A DNA stretch of 64,000 nucleotides from Streptococcus mitis (GTDB lineage Bacteria; Bacillota; Bacilli; Lactobacillales; Streptococcaceae): positions 372,001-436,000 of the forward strand of contig NZ_PKIE01000001.1 in assembly GCF_002860865.1 (NCBI RefSeq), in the 5' to 3' direction. The translations under genes were made by a program, and so were the position numbers. Positions 40,044 to 51,937 of the stretch are shown here, in pieces. The notes under the pieces were generated by a model. That model did no database searches and was not told the origin of the DNA. It saw only the letters and a list, made by a program, of their open reading frames with translations. How positions within the stretch are numbered: position 1 is the first letter of the stretch; every line of letters starts with the position of its first letter.

Positions 40044-40086
40044 CCCCTCCAGTTCCGTTTTAAAGTGACTCAGGGGGCTTTTTTTG
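40044..40086 (+). terminator. Terminator-like hairpin before rnc
   Basis: CCCCT pairs with AGGGG across a long A/T-containing loop and is followed by seven T. The rnc promoter TATAAT (40088-40093) overlaps its end. Confidence 0.6.
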
Positions 40087-40127
40087 ATATAATAAAAAGG
40101 ACTGTTATCAGTTAGAAAGAGGTTAGT

Positions 40128-40826
40128 ATGAAAGAATTACAAACTGTACTAAAGAACCATTTTGCAATCGAATTTGCAGACAGAAATTTATTGGAAACTG
40201 CCTTTACTCATACGAGTTATGCCAATGAGCACCGCCTCTTAAAAATTTCACACAATGAACGCTTGGAATTTTTAGGAGACGCTGTTCTACAGTTATTGAT
40301 TTCAGAATATCTGTATAAAAAATATCCTAAAAAGCCTGAGGGTGACTTGTCTAAACTCCGTGCCATGATTGTCCGAGAGGAGAGTTTGGCTGGTTTTGCG
40401 CGCGATTGCCAGTTTGACCAGTTTATTAAGTTGGGTAAGGGGGAAGAAAAATCGGGTGGTCGTAATCGTGATACCATTCTTGGTGATGCCTTTGAGGCCT
40501 TTCTCGGTGCCCTCCTTTTGGATAAGGATGTGGCTAAGGTCAAGGAATTTATTTATCAGGTTATGATTCCTAAGGTTGAAGCAGGCGAGTTTGAGATGAT
40601 TACAGACTACAAAACCCATCTCCAAGAGTTACTTCAGGTCAACGGGGATGTGGCTATTCGTTATCAGGTGATTTCTGAAACAGGGCCTGCCCACGATAAG
40701 GTCTTTGATGTAGAAGTTCTGGTTGAAGGCAAGAGCATTGGTCAAGGTCAAGGTCGTTCTAAGAAATTAGCAGAGCAGGAAGCTGCCAAAAATGCCGTTG
40801 AGAAAGGGCTGGATTCATGTATTTAA
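40128..40826 (+). CDS. rnc: Ribonuclease III
   Basis: The 232-residue double-strand RNase has the catalytic signature [16 protein letters not shown] (about 40-55), second-site acidic residues in [19 protein letters not shown], and a C-terminal dsRNA-binding domain (about 155-228, ending [20 protein letters not shown]). It heads rnc-smc-HAD-HAD-ftsY. The last 10 bases overlap smc. Confidence 0.97.
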   Translation: MKELQTVLKNHFAIEFADRNLLETAFTHTSYANEHRLLKISHNERLEFLGDAVLQLLISEYLYKKYPKKPEGDLSKLRAMIVREESLAGFARDCQFDQFIKLGKGEEKSGGRNRDTILGDAFEAFLGALLLDKDVAKVKEFIYQVMIPKVEAGEFEMITDYKTHLQELLQVNGDVAIRYQVISETGPAHDKVFDVEVLVEGKSIGQGQGRSKKLAEQEAAKNAVEKGLDSCI

Positions 40827-43800
40827 AGGAAATCGAAATTCAGGGATTCAAGTCTTTTGCTGATAAGACTAAGGTCGTCTTTGACCAAGGTGTGACGGCA
40901 GTTGTTGGACCCAATGGATCTGGAAAGTCAAATATCACAGAAAGCCTGCGATGGGCATTGGGAGAGTCCAGTGTTAAGAGTCTCCGTGGTGGCAAGATGC
41001 CAGACGTTATCTTTGCTGGAACTGAAAGCCGCAAACCACTCAATTATGCTTCTGTAGTTGTGACTTTGGATAATCATGACGGATTTATCAAGGACGCAGG
41101 TCAAGAAATTAGAGTGGAACGCCATATCTATCGTAGTGGAGATAGCGAATACAAGATTGACGGCAAGAAAGTCCGTCTCCGTGATATTCATGACCTCTTC
41201 TTGGATACAGGTTTGGGACGAGATTCCTTCTCCATCATTTCCCAAGGGAAGGTTGAGGAGATTTTTAATTCCAAGCCTGAAGAACGTCGTGCCATTTTCG
41301 AAGAGGCTGCTGGAGTTTTGAAATACAAGACTCGTCGAAAAGAAACTGAGAGTAAACTGCAGCAAACTCAGGATAATCTAGACCGCTTAGAGGACATTAT
41401 CTACGAGTTGGATAATCAAATCAAGCCTCTTGAGAAGCAAGCTGAAAATGCCCGTAAGTTTCTAGATTTGGAAGGTCAACGTAAGGCCATTTATTTAGAC
41501 GTGCTGGTTGCCCAAATCAAGGAAAATAAAGCTGAACTAGACTCGACAGAAGAAGAGTTGGCACAGGTTCAAGAACTCTTGATGAGTTATTACCAAAAGC
41601 GTGAAAAATTAGAAGAAGAAAATCAAACTCTTAAAAAGCAACGCCAAGATTTACAGGCTGAAATGGCCAAAGATCAAGGCAGTTTGATGGATTTGACCAG
41701 TCTGATTAGTGATTTAGAGAGAAAATTAGCCCTATCGAAATTAGAATCTGATCAAGTAGCCCTCAATCAACAGGAAGCACAAGCTCGTTTGGCCTCTTTG
41801 GAGGATAAGAGAAATTCACTCAGCAAAGAAAGATCTGATAAGGAAAGATCTTTAGCTCTCTTAAAGGAAAATCTAGTCCAAAATAATCAAAAACTCAATC
41901 GTTTAGAGGCTGAATTGCTAGCTTTTTCAGATGATCCTGATCAGATGATTGAGCTCTTACGTGAACGCTTTGTAGCTCTTCTACAAGAAGAAGCGGATGT
42001 CTCAAACCAACTGACACGCATCGAGAATGAGTTGGAAAATAGTCGTCAGCTTTCTCAAAAACAAGCAGACCAACTAGAAAAGCTGAAAGAACAACTGGAT
42101 TCAGCTAAAGAGAAGGCTAGTCAGCAAGAGGCTGAGCTTGAAACTGCCAAGGAGCAGGTTCAAAAATTATTGGCAGACTATCAAGTCTGTGCCAAGGAGC
42201 AAGAGGAGCAGAAAGCTTCCTATCAAGCTCAACAAAGTCAACTATTTGACCGTCTGGACAGTCTTAAAAACAAGCAGGCCAGAGCTCAAAGTTTGGAAAA
42301 TATCCTGAGAAATCATAGCAACTTTTACGCGGGTGTTAAGAGTGTTCTCCAAGAAAAAGACCGCCTTGGTGGGATTATTGGTGCAGTCAGTGAGCACCTG
42401 ACCTTTGATGTTCATTATCAAACTGCTCTAGAGATTGCCTTAGGGGCAAGCAGTCAGCATATCATCGTAGAAGATGAAGAGTCGGCAACTAGAGCCATTG
42501 ATTTCCTCAAACGGAACAGAGCCGGTCGTGCGACCTTCCTTCCCTTGACGACTATCAAGGCCCGTACAATTTCTAGCCAGAACCAAGATACTATCGCAGC
42601 AAGTCCGGGATTTTTGGGCATGGCAGATGAATTGGTTACTTTTGATACTAGACTAGAATCCATTTTCAAGAACTTGCTAGCTACGACGGCTATCTTTGAT
42701 ACCGTAGAACACGCGCGTGCAGCAGCTCGCCAAGTTCGTTATCAGGTTCGTATGGTCACTTTGGACGGCACAGAGTTGCGCACAGGTGGTTCTTATGCGG
42801 GTGGTGCCAATCGCCAGAATAACAGCATTTTCATCAAGCCAGAGCTGGAACAATTGCAAAAAGAAATTGCTGAAGAAGAAGCAAGCTTGCGTTCAGAAGA
42901 GGCGAGTTTGAAGTCCTTGCAAGATGAGATGGCTAGATTGATAGAAAGATTAGAAACCATCAAATCTCAGGGGGAGCAGGCCCGTATTCAGGAGCAAGGC
43001 TTGTCCCTCGCTTATCAGCAGACCAGTCAGCAAGTTGAAGAGCTAGAAACTCTTTGGAAACTCCAAGAAGAGGAATTAAATCGTCTTTCTGATGGAGATT
43101 GGCAAGCAGATAAGGAAAAATGCCAAGAGCGTCTTGCTACTATTGCCAGTGACAAGCAAAATCTGGAAGTTGAGATTGAAGAGATTAAGTCTAACAAAAA
43201 TGCCATCCAAGAACGCTATCAAAATTTGCAGGAAGAGGTAGCGCAAGCTCGCCTGCTTAAGACAGAACTGCAAGGGCAAAAACGTTACGAAGTTGCGGAT
43301 ATTGAACGTTTAGGCAAAGAATTGGACAATTTAGATATCGAACAAGAGGAAATCCAGCGCCTTCTTCAAGAAAAGGTTGATAATCTTGAGAAGGTTGATA
43401 CAGAATTGCTTAGTCAGCAGGCCGAAGAAGCCAAAACTCAGAAAACAAATCTCCAACAAGGTTTGATTCGCAAGCAGTTTGAATTAGATGATATAGAAGG
43501 TCAGCTGGATGATATTGCCAGTCATTTGGATCAGGCTCGCCAGCAGAATGAAGAGTGGATTCGAAAGCAAACTCGTGCTGAAGCCAAGAAAGAAAAGGTC
43601 AGCGAGCGCTTGCGCCATCTACAAAGTCAATTAACAGACCAGTATCAGATTAGCTATACTGAAGCTCTAGAAAAGGCGCATGAGTTGGAAAATCTCAATC
43701 TGGCAGAGCAAGAGGTTAAGGATTTAGAGAAGGCTATTCGCTCACTGGGTCCTGTCAATTTGGAAGCTATTGAACAGTACGAAGAAGTTCACAGCCGTCT

Positions 43801-44356
43801 GGATTTCCTAAATAGCCAGCGAGATGATATTTTGTCAGCGAAAAATCTGCTTCTTGAGACTATCACAGAGATGAATGATGAGGTCAAAGACCGCTTTAAA
43901 TCAACCTTTGAGGCCATCCGTGAGTCCTTTAAAGTGACCTTCAAGCAGATGTTTGGTGGAGGTCAGGCTGACCTGATTTTGACTGAGGGAGACTTGCTGA
44001 CAGCTGGGGTTGAAATTTCTGTCCAACCACCAGGCAAGAAAATCCAGTCTCTCAACCTCATGAGTGGTGGGGAAAAAGCCCTATCGGCTCTAGCCTTGCT
44101 TTTCTCTATCATTCGAGTTAAGACCATCCCGTTTGTTATCTTGGATGAGGTTGAGGCTGCACTGGATGAAGCCAATGTTAAACGTTTTGGAGATTATCTC
44201 AACCGCTTTGATAAGGACAGTCAATTTATTGTCGTAACCCACCGTAAGGGAACCATGGCAGCGGCCGATTCCATCTATGGAGTGACCATGCAAGAATCAG
44301 GTGTCTCAAAAATTGTTTCAGTTAAGTTAAAAGATTTAGAAAGTATTGAAGGATGA
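40817..44356 (+). CDS. smc: Chromosome partition protein SMC
   Basis: The 1179-residue condensin ATPase has Walker [10 protein letters not shown] at 32-40, two long coiled-coil arms, the flexible hinge at about 510-640 ([20 protein letters not shown]), and the C-terminal head with signature [18 protein letters not shown] and Walker [17 protein letters not shown]. It starts inside the end of rnc and its stop overlaps the next start (ATGA), so the operon is coupled throughout. Confidence 0.98.
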   Translation: MYLKEIEIQGFKSFADKTKVVFDQGVTAVVGPNGSGKSNITESLRWALGESSVKSLRGGKMPDVIFAGTESRKPLNYASVVVTLDNHDGFIKDAGQEIRVERHIYRSGDSEYKIDGKKVRLRDIHDLFLDTGLGRDSFSIISQGKVEEIFNSKPEERRAIFEEAAGVLKYKTRRKETESKLQQTQDNLDRLEDIIYELDNQIKPLEKQAENARKFLDLEGQRKAIYLDVLVAQIKENKAELDSTEEELAQVQELLMSYYQKREKLEEENQTLKKQRQDLQAEMAKDQGSLMDLTSLISDLERKLALSKLESDQVALNQQEAQARLASLEDKRNSLSKERSDKERSLALLKENLVQNNQKLNRLEAELLAFSDDPDQMIELLRERFVALLQEEADVSNQLTRIENELENSRQLSQKQADQLEKLKEQLDSAKEKASQQEAELETAKEQVQKLLADYQVCAKEQEEQKASYQAQQSQLFDRLDSLKNKQARAQSLENILRNHSNFYAGVKSVLQEKDRLGGIIGAVSEHLTFDVHYQTALEIALGASSQHIIVEDEESATRAIDFLKRNRAGRATFLPLTTIKARTISSQNQDTIAASPGFLGMADELVTFDTRLESIFKNLLATTAIFDTVEHARAAARQVRYQVRMVTLDGTELRTGGSYAGGANRQNNSIFIKPELEQLQKEIAEEEASLRSEEASLKSLQDEMARLIERLETIKSQGEQARIQEQGLSLAYQQTSQQVEELETLWKLQEEELNRLSDGDWQADKEKCQERLATIASDKQNLEVEIEEIKSNKNAIQERYQNLQEEVAQARLLKTELQGQKRYEVADIERLGKELDNLDIEQEEIQRLLQEKVDNLEKVDTELLSQQAEEAKTQKTNLQQGLIRKQFELDDIEGQLDDIASHLDQARQQNEEWIRKQTRAEAKKEKVSERLRHLQSQLTDQYQISYTEALEKAHELENLNLAEQEVKDLEKAIRSLGPVNLEAIEQYEEVHSRLDFLNSQRDDILSAKNLLLETITEMNDEVKDRFKSTFEAIRESFKVTFKQMFGGGQADLILTEGDLLTAGVEISVQPPGKKIQSLNLMSGGEKALSALALLFSIIRVKTIPFVILDEVEAALDEANVKRFGDYLNRFDKDSQFIVVTHRKGTMAAADSIYGVTMQESGVSKIVSVKLKDLESIEG

Positions 44357-45147
44357 CAATTAAACTAGTAGCAACGGATATGGACGGAACCTTCCTAGAT
44401 GGGAATGGGCGCTTTGATATGGACCGCCTCCAGTCTCTCTTGGTTTCTTATAAGGAAAAAGGGATTTACTTTGCGGTGGCTTCGGGGCGCGGATTTCTAT
44501 CTCTAGAAAAATTATTTGCTAATGTTCGTGACGACATTATTTTCATCGCGGAAAATGGCAGTTTGGTCGAATATCAAGGTCAAGACTTGTATGAAGCGAC
44601 CATGTCTCGTGAGTTTTATTTGACGACTTTTGAAAAGCTGAAAACGTCACCTTATGTCGATATCAATAAATTGCTCTTGACGGGCAAAAAAGGCTCTTAT
44701 GTTCTGGATACGGTTGATGAGACCTATTTGAAAGAGAGCCAGCATTATAATGAAAACATCCAAAAAGTAGTGAGTTTGGAAGCTATCACAGATGATATTT
44801 TCAAATTTACAACCAACTTCACAGAAGAAACGCTTGAAGCTGGGGAAGCTTGGGTAAACGAAAACGTTCCTGGTGTTAAGGCCATGACAACTGGCTTTGA
44901 ATCTATTGATATTGTTCTGGACTATGTCGATAAGGGAGTGGCCATTGTTGAATTAGCTAAAAAACTTGGTATCACAATGGATCAGGTTATGGCTTTTGGA
45001 GACAATCTAAATGACTTACACATGATGCAGGTTGTCGGTCATCCTATAGCTCCTGAAAATGCACGACCAGAAATTTTAGAATTAGCAGAGACTGTGATTG
45101 GTCACCATAAGGACCAGTCGGTTATAGCTTATATGGAGGGCTTATAA
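44353..45147 (+). CDS. HAD superfamily Cof-type phosphatase
   Basis: The 264-residue hydrolase has HAD motif I DMDGTFLD (8-15), motif II in FAVASGRGF and motif III/IV GDNLNDLHMM near 217. The type IIB cap suggests sugar phosphate or nucleotide substrates, but the true one is unknown. It overlaps smc and the next HAD gene by a few bases. It is a constant member of the streptococcal smc-ftsY operon. Confidence 0.88.
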   Translation: MTIKLVATDMDGTFLDGNGRFDMDRLQSLLVSYKEKGIYFAVASGRGFLSLEKLFANVRDDIIFIAENGSLVEYQGQDLYEATMSREFYLTTFEKLKTSPYVDINKLLLTGKKGSYVLDTVDETYLKESQHYNENIQKVVSLEAITDDIFKFTTNFTEETLEAGEAWVNENVPGVKAMTTGFESIDIVLDYVDKGVAIVELAKKLGITMDQVMAFGDNLNDLHMMQVVGHPIAPENARPEILELAETVIGHHKDQSVIAYMEGL

Positions 45148-45965
45148 TGGCAGATATAAAATTGATTGCATTGGACTTGGACGGGACTTTGTTAACTACT
45201 GATAAAAGACTTACGGATCGTACCAAGGCAACCTTGAAAGCTGCGCGTGATCGTGGTATCAAGGTCGTATTGACAACTGGTCGTCCCTTAAAAGCTATGG
45301 ATTTCTTTCTACATGAGCTAGGGACTGACGGACATGAAGATGAGTATACCATTACTTTTAATGGTGGTTTGGTTCAGAAAAATACAGGTGAAATTCTTGA
45401 TAAGACAGTCTTTTCATACGACGATGTAGCACGTTTGTATGAGGAAACAGAAAAATTATCACTGCCTCTTGATGCTATTTCAGAAGGAACTGTTTATCAA
45501 ATTCAATCTGACCAAGAAAGTCTTTATGCCAAATTTAATCCAGCATTGACCTTTGTTCCAGTGGACTTTGAAGACTTGTCTAGTCAGATGACCTACAATA
45601 AATGCGTGACTGCCTTTGCTCAAGAACCCTTGGATGCAGCTATTCAGAAGATTTCTCCAGAATTGTTTGACCAATATGAAATCTTTAAATCACGTGAAAT
45701 GTTGCTAGAGTGGTCACCAAAGAATGTTCATAAAGCAACAGGCTTGGCAAAACTAATCAGCCATCTTGGAATTGACCAAAGCCAAGTCATGGCATGTGGT
45801 GACGAGGCCAATGACCTTTCTATGATTGAATGGGCAGGGCTCGGTGTTGCCATGCAAAATGCTGTTCCTGAAGTTAAGGCAGTCGCAAATGTGGTAACTC
45901 CTATGACCAATGATGAGGAAGCTGTCGCCTGGGTTATCGAAGAATATGTGCTAAAGGAGAACTAA
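45147..45965 (+). CDS. HAD superfamily Cof-type phosphatase (second copy)
   Basis: The 272-residue hydrolase has motif I DLDGTLLTTDK (9-19), VVLTTGRPL, and GDEANDLSMIEWAG near 218. It is a paralogue of the gene before it, only moderately similar, so the pair is an old duplication. It shares one base with the previous gene and is 3 bases from ftsY. The substrate is unknown. Confidence 0.88.
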   Translation: MADIKLIALDLDGTLLTTDKRLTDRTKATLKAARDRGIKVVLTTGRPLKAMDFFLHELGTDGHEDEYTITFNGGLVQKNTGEILDKTVFSYDDVARLYEETEKLSLPLDAISEGTVYQIQSDQESLYAKFNPALTFVPVDFEDLSSQMTYNKCVTAFAQEPLDAAIQKISPELFDQYEIFKSREMLLEWSPKNVHKATGLAKLISHLGIDQSQVMACGDEANDLSMIEWAGLGVAMQNAVPEVKAVANVVTPMTNDEEAVAWVIEEYVLKEN

Positions 45966-45968
45966 GAT

Positions 45969-47258
45969 ATGGGATTGTTTGACCGTCTATTCGGAAAAAA
46001 AGAAGAACCTAAAATCGAAGAAGTTGTAAAAGAAGCTCTGGAAAATCTTGATTTGTCTGAAGATGTTGAGCCTGCCTTCACAGAAACTGAGGAAGTTCCT
46101 CAAGAAGAAGCAGAGGTTGAAAGTTCTGAAGAGCCTGTGATTGAAGAGGAGGAAATCAAAAAAACTGTTGAAGAAAATTATGATTCAGAGCCAGTTGTAG
46201 AGGTTCATCAAGAAGAAGTCGAAGAATTCCCAAACTCAGAAGAAGTCACAGAGGAAGAGAATACTGAGCTCCTAGAGACTGTAGAAGAAAATAGTTCTGA
46301 AGTGCTTGAAGCAGAAAGGCCTCAGGTAGAAGAAACTGTTCAGGAAAAATATGACCGCAGTCTCAAGAAAACTCGTACAGGCTTCGGTGCCCGCTTGAAC
46401 GCCTTCTTTGCCAATTTCCGCTCTGTTGATGAAGAATTTTTCGAGGAACTGGAAGAACTGCTGATTATGAGTGACGTTGGTGTCCAGGTCGCTTCTAACT
46501 TAACCGAGGAGTTACGCTACGAAGCCAAGCTTGAAAACGCAAAGAAAACTGACGCACTTCGCCGTGTCATCATTGAGAAATTGGTTGAGCTTTATGAAAA
46601 GGATGGCAACTATGATGAAAGTATCCACTTCCAAGATGGCTTGACAGTCATGCTCTTTGTTGGGGTTAATGGTGTCGGGAAAACAACTTCTATCGGGAAA
46701 CTAGCCCACCGCTATAAACAAGCTGGTAAGAAGGTCATGCTGGTTGCGGCAGATACCTTCCGTGCAGGGGCGGTAGCCCAGCTAGCTGAATGGGGCCGTC
46801 GTGTGGACGTTCCAGTTGTAACTGGACCTGAAAAAGCTGACCCAGCTAGTGTAGTCTTTGATGGCATGGAACGTGCTGTAGCTGAAGGTATCGATATTCT
46901 TATGATTGACACCGCTGGTCGTCTGCAAAACAAGGACAACCTTATGGCTGAGTTGGAGAAGATTGGACGTATCATCAAACGTGTTGTGCCAGAAGCGCCT
47001 CATGAAACCTTCTTGGCACTTGATGCATCAACAGGTCAAAATGCCCTAGTACAGGCCAAAGAATTTTCTAAAATCACGCCATTAACTGGAATTGTCTTGA
47101 CTAAGATTGATGGAACTGCTCGAGGTGGTGTTGTTTTAGCCATCCGTGAAGAACTCAATATTCCTGTAAAATTGATTGGTTTTGGTGAAAAAATCGATGA
47201 TATTGGAGAGTTTAACTCAGAAAACTTTATGAAGGGTCTCTTAGAAGGCTTAATCTAA
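45969..47258 (+). CDS. ftsY: Signal recognition particle receptor FtsY
   Basis: The 429-residue SRP GTPase has a long acidic N-terminal region (about 15-120, mostly Glu and Val) that associates with the membrane, then the N domain and the G domain with GVNGVGKTTSIGKLA, DTFRAGAVAQL, DTAGRLQN and TKIDGTARGG. It receives ribosome-SRP complexes at the membrane. It ends the smc operon; a shared terminator follows. Confidence 0.97.
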   Translation: MGLFDRLFGKKEEPKIEEVVKEALENLDLSEDVEPAFTETEEVPQEEAEVESSEEPVIEEEEIKKTVEENYDSEPVVEVHQEEVEEFPNSEEVTEEENTELLETVEENSSEVLEAERPQVEETVQEKYDRSLKKTRTGFGARLNAFFANFRSVDEEFFEELEELLIMSDVGVQVASNLTEELRYEAKLENAKKTDALRRVIIEKLVELYEKDGNYDESIHFQDGLTVMLFVGVNGVGKTTSIGKLAHRYKQAGKKVMLVAADTFRAGAVAQLAEWGRRVDVPVVTGPEKADPASVVFDGMERAVAEGIDILMIDTAGRLQNKDNLMAELEKIGRIIKRVVPEAPHETFLALDASTGQNALVQAKEFSKITPLTGIVLTKIDGTARGGVVLAIREELNIPVKLIGFGEKIDDIGEFNSENFMKGLLEGLI

Positions 47259-47269
47259 TCAGAAACAAA

Positions 47270-47304
47270 AATCCTGCAAGCTACAAACTTGCAGGAAATT
47301 TTTT
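47270..47304. terminator. Bidirectional terminator between ftsY and zwf
   Basis: The stem TCCTGCAAG (47272-47280) with CTTGCAGGA (47288-47296) is flanked by an A run and a T run, so it serves both converging genes. Confidence 0.93.
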
Positions 47305-48791
47305 TATTCTAAACGACCATCTTGACGATAGGCGATATCTGGTTGCCAAGTCCATTTGGCACCGAATTTTTCAAGTAAGTCAAAGCTGGCTTGAGGTCCC
47401 ATACTTCCAGCTTTATAATCATGAAGTGGGGCACCGTTTTCAGCCCAGAGCTCTTCGATACGGTCAATCAATTTCCATGACGCACCAACTTCATCCCAGT
47501 GGCTAAAGTTAGTTGAGTTGTTATTTAGGACATCATAAATCAATTTCTCGTATGGTTCTGGAGAAGCACCAGTTGCGGTCGCGTCTGTACGGTAATCAAG
47601 TGAGTTAGGAGCCAAGTTGAATTCTTCTCCTACTTGCTTCCCATTTAGGCTAAGAGAGAATCCTTCTGTTGGTTGGATATAGATGGTCAAAATGTTTGGA
47701 GCAAGTGGCTCACCAAAGATAGAGTCCATTTGTTTAAAGACGATGTTGACATGAGTTCCTTTTTCAGTCAGACGTTTACCAGTACGGAAGAAGAAAGGAA
47801 CGCCACGGAAGCGATCGCTGTCTACAAAGAAGGCACCAGATGCAAAGGTTTCAGTTGTTGATTCTGGATTCACATTTGGCTCGCTACGATAAGAGATATA
47901 TTTCATGCCATCAATCTTACCTGAACGGTATTGACCACGGATAAAGTGTTCTTTAAGTTCTTCATCAGTTGGATGATAGAGGTTTTTAAAGACCTTAATC
48001 TTTTCAGCACGAATCTCGTCTTTTGTGAAGCTTGCTGGCTTGTCCATGGCAAGGAGAGAAAGAAGTTGTAGTGTATGGTTTTGTACCATGTCACGGAGGG
48101 CACCAGATTGGTCATAGTAGCCACCACGTTCTTCTACACCCAAGCGCTCCGCAAAGGTAATTTGAACATTGTCGATAAAGTCTTTGTTCCAAACGTTTTC
48201 AAAAATCAAGTTTGCAAAGCGAACTGCAAAGATACTTTGGATCATTTCCTTACCAAGATAATGGTCGATACGGAAAATTTGTTCTTCATCAAATGTTGCT
48301 AGGAGCTCGTCATTCAACTTGCTTGCAGTTGCGTAATCTGTACCAAATGGTTTCTCAACGATTAAGCGCTCAAAACCTTTTCCATCTACAATGTTTTCAG
48401 ACTTGAGGTGCTTAGCAATGGTTCCAAAGAATTGAGGAGCCATAGATAAGAAGAAGAGCTTGTTGTGTTCAGCTTGGTACTTATCATTTAGTTCAGCCTG
48501 CAATTGACGCAATGCAATGTAGTGTTCCGTATCATTGACATCATGACTTTGATAGTAGAAGTGGCTAGCGAACTCTTGAGCCTGTTCGGTACTATCTGCC
48601 AAATCAAGGATCGATTCGACTACAACAGATTCAAAATATTCCTTGCTCCAAGGACGACGAGCAGTGCCAATAACTGCAAAGTGCTCGGAAAGATTGCCGG
48701 ATTTATATAGTCTAAAAAGGGAAGGGTAGAGCTTGCGTTTAGCCAGGTCTCCACTCGCACCAAAAATTGTAACAATAACCTTAGATGACAT
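47304..48791 (-). CDS. zwf: Glucose-6-phosphate 1-dehydrogenase
   Basis: The 495-residue enzyme oxidises glucose 6-phosphate with NADP+, the first oxidative pentose-phosphate step. The NADP site FGASGDLAKRKLYPSLFRL lies at 10-28, and the active-site signature RIDHYLGKEMIQ with catalytic His near 175-185. It is monocistronic on the minus strand. Its first base is followed by a 150-bp space to glnQ with a terminator. Confidence 0.97.
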   Translation of the reverse strand: MSSKVIVTIFGASGDLAKRKLYPSLFRLYKSGNLSEHFAVIGTARRPWSKEYFESVVVESILDLADSTEQAQEFASHFYYQSHDVNDTEHYIALRQLQAELNDKYQAEHNKLFFLSMAPQFFGTIAKHLKSENIVDGKGFERLIVEKPFGTDYATASKLNDELLATFDEEQIFRIDHYLGKEMIQSIFAVRFANLIFENVWNKDFIDNVQITFAERLGVEERGGYYDQSGALRDMVQNHTLQLLSLLAMDKPASFTKDEIRAEKIKVFKNLYHPTDEELKEHFIRGQYRSGKIDGMKYISYRSEPNVNPESTTETFASGAFFVDSDRFRGVPFFFRTGKRLTEKGTHVNIVFKQMDSIFGEPLAPNILTIYIQPTEGFSLSLNGKQVGEEFNLAPNSLDYRTDATATGASPEPYEKLIYDVLNNNSTNFSHWDEVGASWKLIDRIEELWAENGAPLHDYKAGSMGPQASFDLLEKFGAKWTWQPDIAYRQDGRLE

Positions 48792-48904
48792 CTAGCTACC
48801 TAATTTCTATTTTTATTCCTAGTCCTGCTAGGTATGAGGAAACCTCATTTCATAAACTTAATTCTAACATAATTTTCCGAAAAATCAAAAAATCCAATAC
48901 GAGA

Positions 48905-48938
48905 TAGAAAAAAACTGCAAGGAAATCCTTACAGTTTA
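48905..48938 (-). terminator. glnPH-glnQ terminator
   Basis: On the minus strand AAACTGTAAGGA pairs with TCCTTGCAGTTT (one mismatch) and is followed by a T run. Confidence 0.85.
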
Positions 48939-48941
48939 AGT

Positions 48942-49682
48942 TTAAACGTTTAAGACCTTGTCCAAGAACTCTTTCAGACGTGGGTGTTGTGGGTTGTCAA
49001 AGATTTGATCTGGTGTTCCGTCTTCAAGGAACTCGCCATCTGCAGTAAAGATAACGCGGTTGGCAACCTGACGAGCAAATCCCATCTCATGGGTTACGAT
49101 AATCATGGTCATACCTTGCTCAGCCAATTCCTTCATAACGTTTAGTACGTCTCCGACCATCTCAGGGTCAAGGGCAGAAGTTGGTTCATCAAAGAGCATG
49201 ATGTCTGGATTCATTGCTAGTCCACGAGCGATAGCCACACGTTGTTTTTGACCACCTGATAGGCTATCTGGGTTAGCATTAGCTTTATCTGCTAGTCCAA
49301 CCTTTTCAAGCAACTCCATTCCCAATTTCTCAGCTTCTTCCTTAGTCATCAACTTGTGCTCAATTGGAGCAAAAGTAATGTTGTCCAATACAGACATGTG
49401 TGGGAAGAGATTGAAGTGTTGGAAAACCATTCCGATATTTTCACGGACGTGGTCAACGTTGGTTGTTTTTTCAGTTAAGTCATAACCGTTCACAGTGATG
49501 TGACCACTAGTGACTTCTTCTAGAAGATTGAGGCTACGGAGGAAGGTTGACTTACCAGAACCTGAAGGACCGATGATACAAACAACATCTCCTTCATAGA
49601 ACTTAGTCGTAATTCCTTTTAGGACTTCATTTTTTCCGTAGTTTTTGTGTAAATCATTTACATCAATTTTTAATTTTGCCAT
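48942..49682 (-). CDS. glnQ: Glutamine ABC transporter ATP-binding protein
   Basis: The 246-residue ATPase has Walker [10 protein letters not shown] (about 37-45), signature [15 protein letters not shown] and Walker [15 protein letters not shown]. It is the partner of the fused GlnPH upstream; its start overlaps that gene's end by one base, so both are made together. Confidence 0.95.
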   Translation of the reverse strand: MAKLKIDVNDLHKNYGKNEVLKGITTKFYEGDVVCIIGPSGSGKSTFLRSLNLLEEVTSGHITVNGYDLTEKTTNVDHVRENIGMVFQHFNLFPHMSVLDNITFAPIEHKLMTKEEAEKLGMELLEKVGLADKANANPDSLSGGQKQRVAIARGLAMNPDIMLFDEPTSALDPEMVGDVLNVMKELAEQGMTMIIVTHEMGFARQVANRVIFTADGEFLEDGTPDQIFDNPQHPRLKEFLDKVLNV

Positions 49683-51847
49683 TAACGAATCCTCTTTTCT
49701 AAGCGTTTCGCTAGTCTAGTCAAAAGTGTGATAATTACAAGATAGAAGATAGCAAGGATTGCATACATCTTGAAACTTTGGTAGTTACGGGCGATGATAA
49801 TCTTACCAGTTTGGAAGAGTTCAACCAAACCGATAGCAGATACGATGGTTGTATCTTTAAGAGCGATAACGAATTGGTTAACAAAGTTTGGCAACATCAA
49901 TTTAGTTGCTTGTGGCAAGATAATCTTACGCATGGTTTTTCCATAAGAGATACCCAAGCTTCGGCTGGCTTCCATTTGGCCAACTGGAACGGCCTGAATA
50001 CCACCACGAACGATTTCAGCGATATAAGCAGCCGCATTGAGTGAGAGGGCAATGGTACCGGCTACGAAGTCGTTAATTGGACTTTGTTGGCCTGTAATAG
50101 ACTCGATGAAGTTTGGAATTCCCCAGAAGATGAAGGCTGCAAGAATCATCAAAGGAATACCACGGATAACGTCAACGAAAATCTCAGAAATCACACGAAG
50201 AGATTTGTAGGGGCTAACGCTAAACATACCGAAGATAATCCCGATAACAATAGCAATAGCAAATGAGATAAGAGCTAGAGCAAGAGTGATGCCAAGCCCG
50301 CTAAGGAGCTGTTTGTAGTTATTTTGAAGCAAGCCCCAGATAGTTGTCTCATCAACAGTGCTTGTTGAAGCAGATGAAGATTCGCTAGCTAGGTATTTAT
50401 CAAGAATCTTTTGGAATTCTCCGTTTGCTTTAAGGTTTGCAAGTCCGTTATTGAACATTTCAATCAATTCAGGATTTGATCCTTTTTTAACGGCAAAGGC
50501 TGTTTCACCGATTGGAGTTCCAGCGATTGGAGTTTTCAATTTTTGACCTTGGCTGATAGAATATTTGAGAACAGGTTCATCATCCATAACGGCATCGATG
50601 GCACCAGTATTCAAACTGTCATACATTGAAGAACCATCAGCAAATGTTTTGATTTTGTAACCGTATTTGTTTTGATTTTCTGTTAGGAATGTTTGAGAAG
50701 CAGTTCCGTTTTTAACACCAACTGTCTTCCCTTTCAAATCTTCATAAGAAGCAATATTGCTTGATTCTTTGACACCAAGGATAGTATTGGCAGTGTAGTA
50801 TGATTCTGAGAAGTCAAAAGTTGCCTTACGAGCATCAGTGACAGACATACCAGCAATGATACCATCAGCTTGACCAGCTTGAACAGCACTGATAGCAGCA
50901 TCAAAACCAGGGTTGGTAATTTCAATTTCAAAACCTTGGTCTTTAGCGATTGCCTTAATCAATTCCATATCAATACCAGTAAATTGGTTACTTGAGTTTT
51001 GGAAAACAAAAGGTGCAAAAGAAGAATCGCTGGCAATAATGTATTTAGCTTTAACAGGAATGGCTTTTAAGCCTGCTAGAGTAGTTGTGGTTGGCACTGC
51101 TGAAGATGATGAAGCAGTCCATTTCTTGATGATTTTATCAAGACTACCATCTTTTTTCATTTCAGCCAAGGCTTGGTTAAATTCAGTGACTAGGTGCTCG
51201 TATTTGCTTCCTTTTTTAACACCGAAAGCAAAACTTCCGACAGCTTCACCATCCATTTCAATATGGAGGTCTTGACCTTGGTTAATGGCATACTCGATAA
51301 CAGGTTTGTCATCCATCATGGCATCGATGGCACCAGCACTCAAGCTGTTGTTCATCAAATCACTAGTGTCAAATGTTTTAATAGTAAAGCCGTATTTATC
51401 TTTAATCGTTTCTAGGAAACGTTGAGCGGCTGTTCCGTTTTTAACACCAACGGTTTTGCCAGTTAATTGGTCATATTTACTAATCTTGTGTGCCTTTGTA
51501 GTTGCAATGACAACTTTTGTATCATAGTAAGTATCAGACATGGTGAAAACTTTTTCACGTTCTTTCGTCTTTGTCATCCCTGCCATGATAGCGTCAGCTT
51601 GACCAGCTTGAACCGCATTTACCGCTGCATCAAATCCAGGATAGGACATCTGAATATTCCATCCTTTAATCTCTGCGACTTTATTAATAATGTCAACATC
51701 AATTCCTTTATAAGTTTGATCTGAATCTTTAAACTCAAAAGGTGCGTAGGCGGTATCAGAAACAATCTTAATTGTCTCTGCTTTCGCAATACCTAATGAG
51801 AAAATTGGGAATAAAATTAGCAAAAATGCTAGAAATTTTTTCTTCAT
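49682..51847 (-). CDS. glnP: Glutamine ABC transporter, fused double substrate-binding protein and permease
   Basis: The 721-residue fusion has a signal peptide (1-23, ending AKA), two tandem SBP_bac_3 domains (about 24-255 and 265-490; each with VGVKNGTA and [10 protein letters not shown] or [10 protein letters not shown]), then a His/Glu/Gln permease domain (about 505-715; [20 protein letters not shown] and [15 protein letters not shown]). Two binding domains per chain give four per dimer, known in GlnPQ of Lactococcus. A GlnR operator and a good promoter lie upstream. Confidence 0.94.
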   Translation of the reverse strand: MKKKFLAFLLILFPIFSLGIAKAETIKIVSDTAYAPFEFKDSDQTYKGIDVDIINKVAEIKGWNIQMSYPGFDAAVNAVQAGQADAIMAGMTKTKEREKVFTMSDTYYDTKVVIATTKAHKISKYDQLTGKTVGVKNGTAAQRFLETIKDKYGFTIKTFDTSDLMNNSLSAGAIDAMMDDKPVIEYAINQGQDLHIEMDGEAVGSFAFGVKKGSKYEHLVTEFNQALAEMKKDGSLDKIIKKWTASSSSAVPTTTTLAGLKAIPVKAKYIIASDSSFAPFVFQNSSNQFTGIDMELIKAIAKDQGFEIEITNPGFDAAISAVQAGQADGIIAGMSVTDARKATFDFSESYYTANTILGVKESSNIASYEDLKGKTVGVKNGTASQTFLTENQNKYGYKIKTFADGSSMYDSLNTGAIDAVMDDEPVLKYSISQGQKLKTPIAGTPIGETAFAVKKGSNPELIEMFNNGLANLKANGEFQKILDKYLASESSSASTSTVDETTIWGLLQNNYKQLLSGLGITLALALISFAIAIVIGIIFGMFSVSPYKSLRVISEIFVDVIRGIPLMILAAFIFWGIPNFIESITGQQSPINDFVAGTIALSLNAAAYIAEIVRGGIQAVPVGQMEASRSLGISYGKTMRKIILPQATKLMLPNFVNQFVIALKDTTIVSAIGLVELFQTGKIIIARNYQSFKMYAILAIFYLVIITLLTRLAKRLEKRIR

Positions 51848-51876
51848 TTTTAGTCTCCTTTTCCGAATATTTTCCC

Positions 51877-51905
51877 ATTATATCAGAAAAAGTAAAAAAA
51901 GGCAA
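51877..51905 (-). promoter_or_regulatory. glnPH promoter
   Basis: Read on the minus strand, TTGCCT (51905-51900) and TATAAT (51882-51877) are 17 bp apart, with an extended TGA before the -10. Confidence 0.75.
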
Positions 51906-51920
51906 ATTTTTATATTTCTG

Positions 51921-51937
51921 TGTCAGAAAATATAACA
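51921..51937. promoter_or_regulatory. GlnR operator
   Basis: TGTCA-GAAAATA-TAACA fits the GlnR pattern TGTNA-N7-TNACA with an A/T-rich centre. It lies 15 bp upstream of the glnPH -35. GlnR control of glnPQ is established in pneumococcus. The same stretch also overlaps the inverted repeat ATATTTCTG-TGT-CAGAAAATAT. Confidence 0.72.

Noticed and set aside
51912..51933. CodY box before glnPH
   Set aside because: The best alignment to the CodY consensus matches only about 10 of 15 positions; the GlnR pattern fits the same stretch better.
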